From Flavobacterium hungaricum (lineage in GTDB: Bacteria > Bacteroidota > Bacteroidia > Flavobacteriales > Flavobacteriaceae), in contig NZ_PRDM01000004.1 of the NCBI RefSeq assembly GCF_015182285.1, positions 310,001 to 374,000 of the forward strand: DNA of 64,000 nt, given 5' to 3'. The position numbers were made by a program, and so were the translations under genes. The notes beneath the pieces were generated by a model, which saw only the letters and a program-made list of their open reading frames with translations, made no database searches and was not told the origin of the DNA. Shown here one piece after another: positions 36,087 to 43,784 of the stretch. Position 1 is the stretch's first letter, and every line of letters starts with the position of its first letter.

Positions 36087-37364
36087 TTACTTTTTTTGAA
36101 TGATTACCGCGCTGGTCGGATAAATGCCTTTTACACAATCTCCTACTCCATGAAATGTTTTTTGATTTGGAAAAATTTCATCGATAAGGTTTCTAAACTC
36201 CTCATTTGATAATTCAAAATCGTGATCGTCGTGTCTAAATTCTTCTGTCAATTCATAATTTACATTAAAATCTTTATCCGGCGTAGTTACAAACAATCTT
36301 GTGAAATTGGTATTGTCACGAATCCAGATCAATAACGCTTTTGCTTCTTCTATCGAATTGTGTTCTATCACCTCGCTCAAGATGATCTGACCATCAAAAT
36401 CTTTAAGTTCTGCTTTATTTTCAATCCAAAATAAATTTTCTGCTCTTTGCGTTTCCTGAATTTTTTCTGCAATATGCTTGAAGTCAACCTCATCATAAGC
36501 ATAATATTCTTTCTCGAATCCTTTTTTGTTCAATAACTTAAAATATTGCAATTCACCGCAGCCAAAGTCTAAAACCGTTTCTTCAAAATTAATTTTACTG
36601 CAGATAAATTCTTTTCTCGATTGATGCGTATCGGTAAAAACAAACTGAACTTCGTTATCAAAATACGCTTCCAATTGTGGTTTAAATTTTTCAAACTGCA
36701 ACGGCGAACGCATGATTCTTTTTATAAAAAGATAAAACACAAAATACGGAATCCCGGTAAGATTGGTAAACATCGTAATATGCTTCTGGATAAAATAATC
36801 GTCTATAAACGTGTAAACTGCATATCTGTTGGTAAAATGAGTAAATAACGCCACAAGCGAAAATTTCTGAACGGCTTCTCTTACCGTTGCTCCTTCTATC
36901 TTTAATTCGAAATTATTCCCGATTTTATGCTGCAACGAAATTCCATCAATGTATTTAGACAAAAGATAGCTGCCGTTTTTATACCAATTGGTATCAATAA
37001 AAAAAGTAGGAACTTCTATCGTACATTTTTCAGTATCAACATCGTTATAACTTTTTTCTAACCAAGAAATTACGGTTTCGTTTAAAACATTATTCTCTTT
37101 GTACAGATGATTAAAAAATTCTGTCATCATGTTTAACGCTAATAACGGACTGCAGTAGCTTTGAAAATCGATTTGATTTCCTTCTTCTGGCAGATAACTT
37201 TTTTTGTCGTCTAGAAAAACACAATGATATTCTGTTTCATTTATTACATTTCCTATTACAATTCCGTTTTTCAATTCTTTCAGATAAAGTCCCTGGTCTG
37301 TATTGGGATTTTTGTAAAGAATGTCTAAAAAGAATTTATTTTCTGATTTAAGTTTTATAATCAT
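36087..37364 (-). CDS. hen1: Hen1 RNA 3'-terminal 2'-O-methyltransferase
   Basis: 425 aa. C-terminal SAM-dependent domain: VLDFGCGELQYF (about residue 262), then the metal-binding ILSEVIEHN (ExxEH, about 331) and FRHDDHDFE (about 376), the Hen1 signature that places Mn2+ at the 3'-terminal ribose. The N-terminal half is the ligase-activating region of bacterial Hen1. The enzyme methylates the 2'-OH at the break before sealing, so the repaired RNA resists a second cut at the same site. First gene of the operon, with a tandem-repeat promoter 20 nt upstream. Confidence 0.9.
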   Translation of the reverse strand: MIIKLKSENKFFLDILYKNPNTDQGLYLKELKNGIVIGNVINETEYHCVFLDDKKSYLPEEGNQIDFQSYCSPLLALNMMTEFFNHLYKENNVLNETVISWLEKSYNDVDTEKCTIEVPTFFIDTNWYKNGSYLLSKYIDGISLQHKIGNNFELKIEGATVREAVQKFSLVALFTHFTNRYAVYTFIDDYFIQKHITMFTNLTGIPYFVFYLFIKRIMRSPLQFEKFKPQLEAYFDNEVQFVFTDTHQSRKEFICSKINFEETVLDFGCGELQYFKLLNKKGFEKEYYAYDEVDFKHIAEKIQETQRAENLFWIENKAELKDFDGQIILSEVIEHNSIEEAKALLIWIRDNTNFTRLFVTTPDKDFNVNYELTEEFRHDDHDFELSNEEFRNLIDEIFPNQKTFHGVGDCVKGIYPTSAVIIQKK

Positions 37365-37383
37365 GGCTTTTGTTTTGCTTGTA

Positions 37384-37422
37384 CAAATATAGCTTTAGAA
37401 CTGCGCAGTAATTCTGCGCAGT
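37384..37422 (-). promoter_or_regulatory. Tandem-repeat promoter of hen1 operon
   Basis: Minus strand: ACTGCGCA (37415-37422), 5 nt, ACTGCGCA (37402-37409), 10 nt, -7 box TATATTTG (37384-37391). Same layout as at 38722, 43602 and 43906. The repeat replaces the -33 element, so a dedicated activator or repressor is likely. Confidence 0.8.
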
Positions 37423-37446
37423 TTTGTTTTTTTTTCTTTGCTCCTA

Positions 37447-37577
37447 ATTTTTGTACGCGGATGACACGGATTCGCTATCGCGAAGACACGGAAAAAAACG
37501 GATTTTTAATATTTTGTTTCATAAATAAAACCTATGTAAATCAGCGTCTTCGCGATAGCGAATCCGTGTCATCAGCG
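37447..37577. repeat. Inverted repeat with perfect 28-bp arms
   Basis: Arms 37460-37487 and 37546-37573 are exact reverse complements, both containing ATTCGCTATCGCGAAGAC or its complement. Lies between hen1 and the Rnl1 gene and reaches almost to the Rnl1 stop codon; may act as the 3' end structure of the Rnl1 mRNA. Confidence 0.85.
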
Positions 37578-38597
37578 TTATAATTCTTCTGCTTTAGCAA
37601 ACGGCTTTTCAAATACCGGACGAATGATTTTCCAGATTATATCTGAATAATCACGCTGGTCCAGCATGGCAAAAAGAACTTTTGGATATTGGCATTCTAA
37701 AAAATAAAATGCTGTTTCTTTCCGCGATTCCAACACTTTAAAATCCATTTTACATTGATTTTCTATTGTTTGGTATTTGTTTTCTAAATCGGCTTTAGTA
37801 AGTTTTACCCAAGTAAAGAATTCATCAGGAACGCGCTCCAGAATTTCATCAAACGGCTGTTTGGTACTTAGATACTCCCAAATATTCAGATTAGAAACCT
37901 GTGTAATAATCCGGTGCAGTCTAAAGTATTCGTCAAATTTAATTTTTACCCGAAAGTTGTTTGCATATTTAATGATAAAACCTTCTTTATTGGCAAGTTC
38001 CATTTCTTTTAAAAGTGAAATATCCTTAATTCCGTCGTATTTTTCAACCACAGGAAAACCAAGATCTTCCAGCGCAAATTCAGCACCCGATTGGGTATCA
38101 ATAACAGCCAGCAAAACCAATTCTTCTTTTGCTCCGTAATCCAAAACAATTCGGTTTTCTGGGTAAATAATTTCAAACAAATACGTTTTTGATTTATCCA
38201 AAAGTGACCAGGAATCTTTGTATTTTCCGTGAAGCATCTCATTGGCTTTATCCGATTGTTCGCTAGAAAAAGAACCCCGGCTTGCTATAAAAGGAACGTC
38301 ATCAATCCAATATAAAATTCCCATCGAACCGTCCATTTTATCGTAAACTTCAAAAGCTGTGTTTGGAAGCACTTGATTTTCTATTTCACCCAAATTAAAA
38401 AATTTAGGAAAAGGTCTGGCCACGATATTCAGTTCTGCATCCAGAATCAAGCCTCGGCAAGTTATGGTGATTTCATTCCAAACACGCTCAAACTGGGCAT
38501 TTTGGGTATAATTATAAATATACAAATCGTGTTCAGGATGTTTGTTTACCCGTACATAATTTTTTGAAATCATTTCTTGTAAAAGCGTTGTGTTCAT
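37578..38597 (-). CDS. T4 Rnl1-like RNA ligase
   Basis: 339 aa. Motif I is K87-M-D-G-S in FEVYDKMDGSMGILYW; upstream RGLILDAELNIVARPFPKFF is the conserved arginine region of T4 Rnl1; motif IV KEGFIIKY (about 207) and motif V FRVKIKF follow. T4 Rnl1 seals tRNA cut in the anticodon loop by anticodon nuclease, after Pnkp healing. Here it has its own promoter of the shared tandem-repeat type (38722-38760), so it should be induced together with hen1-ligase-pnkp and with the tRNA-like RNAs. Confidence 0.9.
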   Translation of the reverse strand: MNTTLLQEMISKNYVRVNKHPEHDLYIYNYTQNAQFERVWNEITITCRGLILDAELNIVARPFPKFFNLGEIENQVLPNTAFEVYDKMDGSMGILYWIDDVPFIASRGSFSSEQSDKANEMLHGKYKDSWSLLDKSKTYLFEIIYPENRIVLDYGAKEELVLLAVIDTQSGAEFALEDLGFPVVEKYDGIKDISLLKEMELANKEGFIIKYANNFRVKIKFDEYFRLHRIITQVSNLNIWEYLSTKQPFDEILERVPDEFFTWVKLTKADLENKYQTIENQCKMDFKVLESRKETAFYFLECQYPKVLFAMLDQRDYSDIIWKIIRPVFEKPFAKAEEL

Positions 38598-38608
38598 GTG
38601 TTCTAATC

Positions 38609-38704
38609 TTTTTTAAGTGACAAAGCTGTAAAGACACATAGAAACAAAGTTTTTTTCATCTATTGTAAAACTTTGTCACTTTGCAGTTCTGTGCCTTTGT
38701 CACT
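38609..38704. repeat. Inverted repeat in the Rnl1 leader
   Basis: AAGTGACAAAGCTGTAAAGACAC near 38617 and its approximate complement GTGCCTTTGTCAC near 38690, plus an internal AACTTTGTCACTTTGCAG. A copy of the dispersed Flavobacterium repeat between the promoter and ATG of the Rnl1 gene; it would sit in the 5' untranslated region. Confidence 0.55.
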
Positions 38705-38721
38705 CTATCCTAATCTTAAAA

Positions 38722-38760
38722 CAAAGATTCAAAACGAAATGCGCAGTTATCCTGCGCAGT
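38722..38760 (-). promoter_or_regulatory. Tandem-repeat promoter of the Rnl1 gene
   Basis: ACTGCGCA (38753-38760), 5 nt, ACTGCGCA (38740-38747), 10 nt, AATCTTTG (38722-38729). The repeat overlaps the last codons of the upstream gene (Asn-Cys-Ala-Gly-stop), so it is kept despite coding constraint. Confidence 0.8.
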
Positions 38761-39487
38761 TAAATTTATTTAGTTCTTCGTATTTGTATTCTGAAAACTT
38801 TGGCATTTTTGGCATTCTGTTTTTAAGTATTACTGCAAATTTCAAAAGATAGTTCTGCAAGTTTTCACAATCACAATTCTCTTCCCGAAACAAATATTTC
38901 CTTAACTCTGGAAAACTTTCCGCAATCTGATTTTTGGTATACAATTCGTTTCCTTCATGAAGCGAAATAGATTGTCCTAATTGAAAAGCTATTGATTTTA
39001 AAATATCTTGATAATTTGTATTTTTTCCAAAAGAAGAAATCTGATTTAAATCTATTTTTTCTAATGTCTGTATTTTTTCCTCTAAATCGCTTCTCAACGC
39101 ACTTTTTACAGCAGCACGATATTCTGTTTTACTTAAAAATGATAAAATCATTCTGGTGCTTCTCAAAAATTTTAAATCAATATCGCGTTTTAAAAGTGTA
39201 TTAATCTGATTGTCATATTCCTGTTGATGAAAACCATAAGTATAAAACAAGGAATTATTCAATTCATCTGTTGTTCCTTTATACACTTCGATTAAACGAC
39301 CATTTTTGCAAACAGCAAGATTGGCATTAATTACTTTTTCGGGAAAATTTGCTTTTATAGAATCTGTTAATTCTTTTGATAATGAAAGTTTCTCTACAAT
39401 CGTTTCGGGCATTTCTTCAACAAAGAACACCAAATCGACATCGAGCGAATTTTCAGAACCAAAGATTTGATAAATTGGTGTTTTCAT
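38747..39487 (-). CDS. Small nucleotidyltransferase-like protein 1
   Basis: 246 aa. N-terminus YQIFGSENSLDVDLVFFVEE has a pol-beta-like GS followed after four residues by DxD, shorter than the classic spacing. Rest is helical (YGFHQQEYDNQINTLLKR...). Clear paralogue of the next gene upstream (shared GS-x4-DxD start, NAxxAVxxNG and LNNxLxxTY blocks). Likely an RNA-end or ligand nucleotidyltransferase, but a third catalytic carboxylate is not obvious, so it might only bind nucleotides. Co-transcribed with its paralogue, 3 nt apart. Confidence 0.6.
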   Translation of the reverse strand: MKTPIYQIFGSENSLDVDLVFFVEEMPETIVEKLSLSKELTDSIKANFPEKVINANLAVCKNGRLIEVYKGTTDELNNSLFYTYGFHQQEYDNQINTLLKRDIDLKFLRSTRMILSFLSKTEYRAAVKSALRSDLEEKIQTLEKIDLNQISSFGKNTNYQDILKSIAFQLGQSISLHEGNELYTKNQIAESFPELRKYLFREENCDCENLQNYLLKFAVILKNRMPKMPKFSEYKYEELNKFNCAG

Positions 39488-39490
39488 CTT

Positions 39491-40261
39491 TTAAAATTTT
39501 TCGTTCAGCATATCGATTCTTTCTTGTTTACAAACTAAAAAACCATCTTCCGATTGAAATGTACCGAAATTGTTCAGAAGAGTCAACCAACGGTTGATGT
39601 ATTGCTGCAAAACTATTTTTTCATTTGTTGAAATTTCTTTTCTATAAATAAAAGGTTCCAAATCCGAAAAAGTTTTTACTAAACTCTTCTTGGTGTAAAT
39701 CTCAAGATCGCTTTCAATCAAAGCAATATTCTGACCAACATAAAAAGCGATGATTTTCCAGACAGCAGCGTCTGCCGTATTTTTTTGATTGAATTCTGAA
39801 ATAGAAAGAAAATCTATTTTACTTAAAACTTCTCGTTTCAAATTAAAATCATGAATTCCCTTTAAAATTGGTCGAATCTGAGTTCTGTATTTTGTTCTTG
39901 TCAGCATTGTTAAAACGGTACGAACTGCTTTATAAATTGCCAGGGTTTTGTTTCTAATGTGTTTTTCTGTTACTAATAATTCATGTTTTTGTTCATGAAG
40001 AAAGTACGTTTCGAGCAATGCGTTATTGAGGGAATCGATCCAGGATTTGGTATAAATAGTATCGCTGATTTTTCCATTCTCAATAACCGCGAATGTTGCA
40101 TTCCAGTTCAGTTTGTATTCATTCAGAAGAAAAAGGATTTTATTCTTTCGTTCTTCCTGCGTTTTTGGCATTTCCTCTTTAGAGATAACAATAATTACGT
40201 CTTTGTCTGTAGAATCGTCAGAACCATAAATATAATAGGGATAGGGAAATGTGGTTTTCAT
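39491..40261 (-). CDS. Small nucleotidyltransferase-like protein 2
   Basis: 256 aa. YYIYGSDDSTDKDVIIVI repeats the GS-x4-DxD start of the paralogue downstream, followed by NATFAVIENG and LNNALLETYFLHEQ. The two differ strongly outside these blocks, which suggests an old duplication and perhaps a heterodimer. Two nt separate it from the SMI1-like gene upstream. Function inferred only from fold-like motifs and from sitting among ligases. Confidence 0.6.
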   Translation of the reverse strand: MKTTFPYPYYIYGSDDSTDKDVIIVISKEEMPKTQEERKNKILFLLNEYKLNWNATFAVIENGKISDTIYTKSWIDSLNNALLETYFLHEQKHELLVTEKHIRNKTLAIYKAVRTVLTMLTRTKYRTQIRPILKGIHDFNLKREVLSKIDFLSISEFNQKNTADAAVWKIIAFYVGQNIALIESDLEIYTKKSLVKTFSDLEPFIYRKEISTNEKIVLQQYINRWLTLLNNFGTFQSEDGFLVCKQERIDMLNEKF

Positions 40262-40263
40262 GT

Positions 40264-40806
40264 TTAGTAATTATAATTTCTACAAAAATCATTTTTTAAA
40301 TATTCTTTCAAATCGTTACCATATACCATTATATCGTTGCCCCAAACTGAAATAACCGGAGAAAGATATTTATTTTCGAAAACAACAAGAACTCTATGAA
40401 TGTAAATTGGTATGTAACCGACAATTTTAGAAACATCAAATCCAGCTTCGGTTAAAGTCTCTTTTACAAACATTATATTTGTATTTATCTCCTCAAGCAA
40501 ATATTGTATTTTTTCAATCTCTTTTGGATACTGATAAAAAAAATTATGGAATGCAACTTCCTCTTCTCCATCTGGATCGATTGAAATCTCTTCGGTATCT
40601 AATCCACCAATAGTTAAAAGCATTTCTCTGTAATCCCAAGGAAAATCAAATCCAAACAACAATTGTAATTCATCGATTTCTTTTCTGCTGATTCCTTTTA
40701 AAAATTTAGTATTAGGTTGTATTTGAAATCCGTAAGCATCATTACGAAGCTTTATTCTCTTGAAATTCTTTTCTGCTTTGTATTTTATATCTTTAATTGT
40801 TAACAT
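40264..40806 (-). CDS. SMI1/KNR4-family protein
   Basis: 180 aa. Matches the SMI1/KNR4 (SUKH) pattern: ISRKEIDELQLLFGFDFPWD, YREMLLTIGGLD, an acidic loop, then a YIPIYIHRVLVVFENKYLSPV and ISVWGNDIMVYGNDLKEYL end. SUKH proteins are often immunity proteins for nuclease toxins. Beside RNA-repair genes this could be immunity to a ribonuclease, or a binding subunit. It follows the terminator of the RING gene by 16 nt. Confidence 0.75.
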   Translation of the reverse strand: MLTIKDIKYKAEKNFKRIKLRNDAYGFQIQPNTKFLKGISRKEIDELQLLFGFDFPWDYREMLLTIGGLDTEEISIDPDGEEEVAFHNFFYQYPKEIEKIQYLLEEINTNIMFVKETLTEAGFDVSKIVGYIPIYIHRVLVVFENKYLSPVISVWGNDIMVYGNDLKEYLKNDFCRNYNY

Positions 40807-40821
40807 GTTTCAATTTTAAAA

Positions 40822-40858
40822 GTAAAAAACCACGAACCCAATTAAGAATCCGTGGTTT
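40822..40858 (-). terminator. Terminator after the RING/TerD-like gene
   Basis: AAACCACG / CGTGGTTT with a 16-nt loop and a T-run on the minus strand. It splits the RING gene from the SMI1-NTase genes, or attenuates expression into them. Confidence 0.75.
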
Positions 40859-40863
40859 AAAAA

Positions 40864-43104
40864 TTAATCTATTAATAATTGTGTCACCGCAGCAGCGTTC
40901 ATTGCCCATTGCGCGTTGTACACCTCATCAGCATTTTCATCTTCGATGATCGTCAATCCTTGGGCTTCCGCTTTCAATTGTAACAATCGACCGATATTCA
41001 ATTTACTGTTTAGTTTTGCCAATAAAGCCTGAACTCCTTTGAAATCCAAACCTTGCACAACCTGACCTCCAAATGTCATCTCTAACCAAACGATTTCTCG
41101 TTTTGCTACATCCAACACTCCAAAAACCAAACCTTTGGCAACATTCTGCGTCACACGAACCTGATGATCTACACACGACGGATCGTATGCTACACCTGTT
41201 CGTTCCGAAATTTTCATCGGATATTTACTGTTCATCCATCCCACAACCAAATTTGGCGTTATACTTCCGTTGCTGTACGCATTGCAGGTAAAAGTCACAA
41301 ATTTTGCGTTGGCTTTTGCCAATTCGTCGATGTTAATATTGATGTATTCAGCCGTTCCAATTTTATTCGGAATACTTCTGATATCACCGCTATGCTGACA
41401 TCCTGTTGTAGTCAATCGGCTGAAAGAACAGATATCTGAACGTGTTTCGTAAGCGATATGACAGCTTAAATCCATATCCAAATGCTGTGCTGGCAAATCT
41501 TTACCCCATTGCATAAACAATCGCACTTCGTTTCCTTCAACTGGGAAACGTGTTCCCATCAAAGCAACTGGAAGATCCTGAACCGTATCGCTTCTATCTC
41601 CAATCGAAACTGGCATATTATACAATTGCGGATCAATATAAATTGTCTTGTTTGGGTTTGAAACCGAAGCAAATCGTTTTTTCATAGCCAAAATACACAA
41701 ATCTTCTACTTTAGCTTTCATGTCGTTTAACATAAAATCTTCGTACAAATTCAATAATGCATTTGGTGCGATTCTTTTGTTTGTTCCGCCCAAAGGTTTC
41801 ACACTTCGCTGCATGTTTTTATCAAAATAATTTTGTGCATACATATTCAAAGTAAAAATCAATCGAGCCGGAACTTTATCGATAATCTCAGAAAAATGCG
41901 CTACAGTTTCTTCTGCTCCAAACCAAAGCATATTCGAAAATAAGGAACGTGCAAACAATCCTGGGCGTTGTTTTAACAATGCAAATGTTTTGTCGGCATC
42001 ATATTTCAATCTTGACGAGTTCACTTTGCTTTGCCAAACCTCATACACTTGGTTGTAAAATACATCTAATAAAAAGTTTAATTTTTCAAAACCTTTTCTT
42101 TTGCTGTATTCTGCCAAACGCAAGGCACGGATAAAACGCACCCACATTCCTCTTTTCGGATGCATGATTTCGCACATGGTCTCAACATCCATATCCATAC
42201 TATTCAGCCAAGAAGCGACCATTAAACCTTCTTTTCTTGAATATTTTAATTTCAAATCGTTTTTAGAACCAATTTTTGCCTGTGCGCTCGTATCCATAAA
42301 CTCATAAAAATGAGTATGGTTTTTCAAAGCTCTTTTAACAATCGTTTTTGGCTCAATTATTTGTAATAAACCAGTGTTTTTAAACCACAAATATCTTAAG
42401 ATATCGGTTGGCGATTTAAAAAATTGGGACGCATTTTCGGCTTGGCCATTCTCTATTAAAGCATCAATTACAAGCATCAAAGTTTCCTTCATTGCAACCT
42501 CTGTTTTTGGTAATGGCAGGTAATTCAAAGCGATCTTTAAACTGTCAACCTGAGTTGCGTCTAACGCAGTTTTTGACTGCAATAATGAAATATAGAAGTC
42601 TTGCAGCTCTTTTTCAGTCCACAATTCTAAAACTTTTAATTTGCTCCCTTGTCCGATATTTTCCAATTTACCGAATTCAAATGGAGTTCCGCAGAACGGA
42701 CAACCATTGTATCTTTCTAACGGAAAAGTATTATCTGGAATCCTATGCCCGCATTGCAAATCTGTTCCGTTTTTAGTTTTAAAAACGTTAGCAAACAAAG
42801 TCACGATATGATCTACAACATCTTCTCCAGTTGGAATATTCCACTCTTTAACCAATGGCGTCCAGTTTTTATCGGTTCCTAAAACTTCTCTTAGAACCTC
42901 TAAAACTTCCATTTTATATTTTGGGTTTACATTGTTTAATGCATGCAATAATGATTCAGAAAATGTAAATCCGAGTTTAGAAACATTGGTTAATAAAACC
43001 GATGTTGTTCCTGATAATGTTTTGATATCATTTGCGATATATTCGCTTGGAATAAATAAGGCATTTTGACGTAAACTGATTTTTAATAATTCTTTTGTTT
43101 TCAT
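40864..43104 (-). CDS. RING-like and TerD-like protein (MXAN_6230/SCO0854 type)
   Basis: 746 aa. Residues about 114-137, LQCGHRIPDNTF followed by NGCPFCG, give a C-x-H...CxxC zinc site like a RING or treble-clef finger. The C-terminal 200 residues resemble a TerD beta-sandwich: LDMDLSCHIAYE (about 540), a central HSGDIRS and a following INIDELAKANAKFVTF strand pair. The middle is helical. I associate this build with MXAN_6230/SCO0854-type proteins. TerD-linked systems have been predicted to work with RNA or nucleotide repair. It lies directly downstream of the tRNA-like genes; two copies of the 20-nt motif fall in its leader, so it may be expressed from their promoters. Confidence 0.65.
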   Translation of the reverse strand: MKTKELLKISLRQNALFIPSEYIANDIKTLSGTTSVLLTNVSKLGFTFSESLLHALNNVNPKYKMEVLEVLREVLGTDKNWTPLVKEWNIPTGEDVVDHIVTLFANVFKTKNGTDLQCGHRIPDNTFPLERYNGCPFCGTPFEFGKLENIGQGSKLKVLELWTEKELQDFYISLLQSKTALDATQVDSLKIALNYLPLPKTEVAMKETLMLVIDALIENGQAENASQFFKSPTDILRYLWFKNTGLLQIIEPKTIVKRALKNHTHFYEFMDTSAQAKIGSKNDLKLKYSRKEGLMVASWLNSMDMDVETMCEIMHPKRGMWVRFIRALRLAEYSKRKGFEKLNFLLDVFYNQVYEVWQSKVNSSRLKYDADKTFALLKQRPGLFARSLFSNMLWFGAEETVAHFSEIIDKVPARLIFTLNMYAQNYFDKNMQRSVKPLGGTNKRIAPNALLNLYEDFMLNDMKAKVEDLCILAMKKRFASVSNPNKTIYIDPQLYNMPVSIGDRSDTVQDLPVALMGTRFPVEGNEVRLFMQWGKDLPAQHLDMDLSCHIAYETRSDICSFSRLTTTGCQHSGDIRSIPNKIGTAEYININIDELAKANAKFVTFTCNAYSNGSITPNLVVGWMNSKYPMKISERTGVAYDPSCVDHQVRVTQNVAKGLVFGVLDVAKREIVWLEMTFGGQVVQGLDFKGVQALLAKLNSKLNIGRLLQLKAEAQGLTIIEDENADEVYNAQWAMNAAAVTQLLID

Positions 43105-43298
43105 TTTTTTTAATTTTTAAAATTTAGATAATTGCGTTTCTGATTTCTACCTAAAAGAGTTTTGAAGTAAGAAACACTTGACCTGAAATTGGAGTGTAAT
43201 TGATTAACTTAACAAAATATCGGATTGTGGGAAGTAAGTTAATCTTGACCCTCAGTTTTTTTTGTATTAATGATGATTTTAAAACTTATAACCAGCAG

Positions 43299-43329
43299 CC
43301 TCCTTTCGGAAGTTAGGATTCGAACCTAA
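43299..43329 (-). other. Isolated tRNA T-arm-like hairpin
   Basis: TTAGG-TTCGAAT-CCTAA is a perfect T-arm, directly preceded by a copy of the 20-nt motif, then followed by a GAAA-capped hairpin CTTCC-GAAA-GGAGG. It looks like the 3' half of a third, decayed or specialised tRNA-like unit. Confidence 0.6.
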
Positions 43330-43357
43330 GAAGTAAGTTTTAATTGACCAATAATTG

Positions 43358-43481
43358 TAAAGCAGATGGGATTCGAACCCACAACCCCAGGGTCCCCGAT
43401 TGAAGTAAGTTTAGATTGACCTTTAATAAGATAATTTCGAAACTAATATGACCTGTGCTCTATCCGTTGAGCTACTGCTTC
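43358..43481 (-). ncRNA. tRNA-like RNA 2, insert in anticodon region
   Basis: 5' half: acceptor GAAGCAG, TA, D-arm GCTC/GAGC with GG in the loop. 3' half: T-arm GTGGG-TTCGAAT-CCCAT, acceptor CTGCTTT (7 bp with one G-U), discriminator A. Between them lie about 75 nt in place of the usual 25: CAGGTC and GACCCTG could pair as an interrupted anticodon stem around an insert containing GAAATTATCTTATTAAAGG and a copy of the 20-nt motif. Total 124 nt. Promoter of the tandem-repeat class at 43602-43640. Either an intron-bearing tRNA or a tRNA mimic belonging to the RNA-repair island. Confidence 0.8.
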
Positions 43482-43565
43482 AGATTTTAATAAAGAGATA
43501 ATTGTATAAGTGTGTACGTGGAAAGTGTTTTCGAAGTAACTTAAACTTGACCTGCTTTATTTAAT
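43482..43565 (-). ncRNA. Leader stem-loop of tRNA-like RNA 2
   Basis: AATAAAG (near 43557-43563) can pair with CTTTATT (43489-43495), enclosing CAGGTCAAGTTTAAGTTACT and the block AAAACACTTTCCACGTACAC. The leader of unit 1 has the same inner sequence but a different, still complementary stem, which supports a real structure. Confidence 0.6.
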
Positions 43566-43601
43566 TTTTATTTGTAAGAACGTATTGTTTTATTTCTTGA
43601 A

Positions 43602-43640
43602 CAAAGATTTTTAAACTGCTGCGCAGTTATTTTGCGCAGT
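43602..43640 (-). promoter_or_regulatory. Tandem-repeat promoter of tRNA-like RNA 2
   Basis: ACTGCGCA (43633-43640), 5 nt, ACTGCGCA (43620-43627), 10 nt, AATCTTTG (43602-43609). Confidence 0.8.
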
Positions 43641-43660
43641 AAAAAACTTTATTCAAATTG

Positions 43661-43774
43661 TGGAGCAGACGGGATTCGAACCCGCGACCTGGACATTAAA
43701 AGTGTAGAAGTAAATTCTGATTGACCTTTAAGGTAATTTCAAAATTACCTGCTCTACCTCTGAGCTACTGCCCC
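43661..43774 (-). ncRNA. tRNA-like RNA 1, insert in anticodon region
   Basis: 5' half: acceptor GGGGCAG, TA, D-arm GCTC-AGAGGTA-GAGC. 3' half: T-arm GCGGG-TTCGAAT-CCCGT, acceptor CTGCTCC (7 bp, one G-U), discriminator A. The middle holds a perfect hairpin AGGTAA...TTACCT, then TTAAAGGTCAATC and the 20-nt motif, then a Lys-like anticodon loop sequence CTTTTAA flanked by ACA/TGT before the T-arm. Total 114 nt, against about 75 for a tRNA. The insert shares GAAATTAYCTTA...AAAGGTCAATC with unit 2. Same class of promoter at 43906-43944. Confidence 0.8.
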
Positions 43775-43784
43775 AATTTATAAT

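Noticed and set aside
43661..43774. Ordinary tRNA-Lys(TTT)
   Set aside because: The CTTTTAA loop is present but its 5' stem does not pair beyond three bases and about 40 extra nt intervene.
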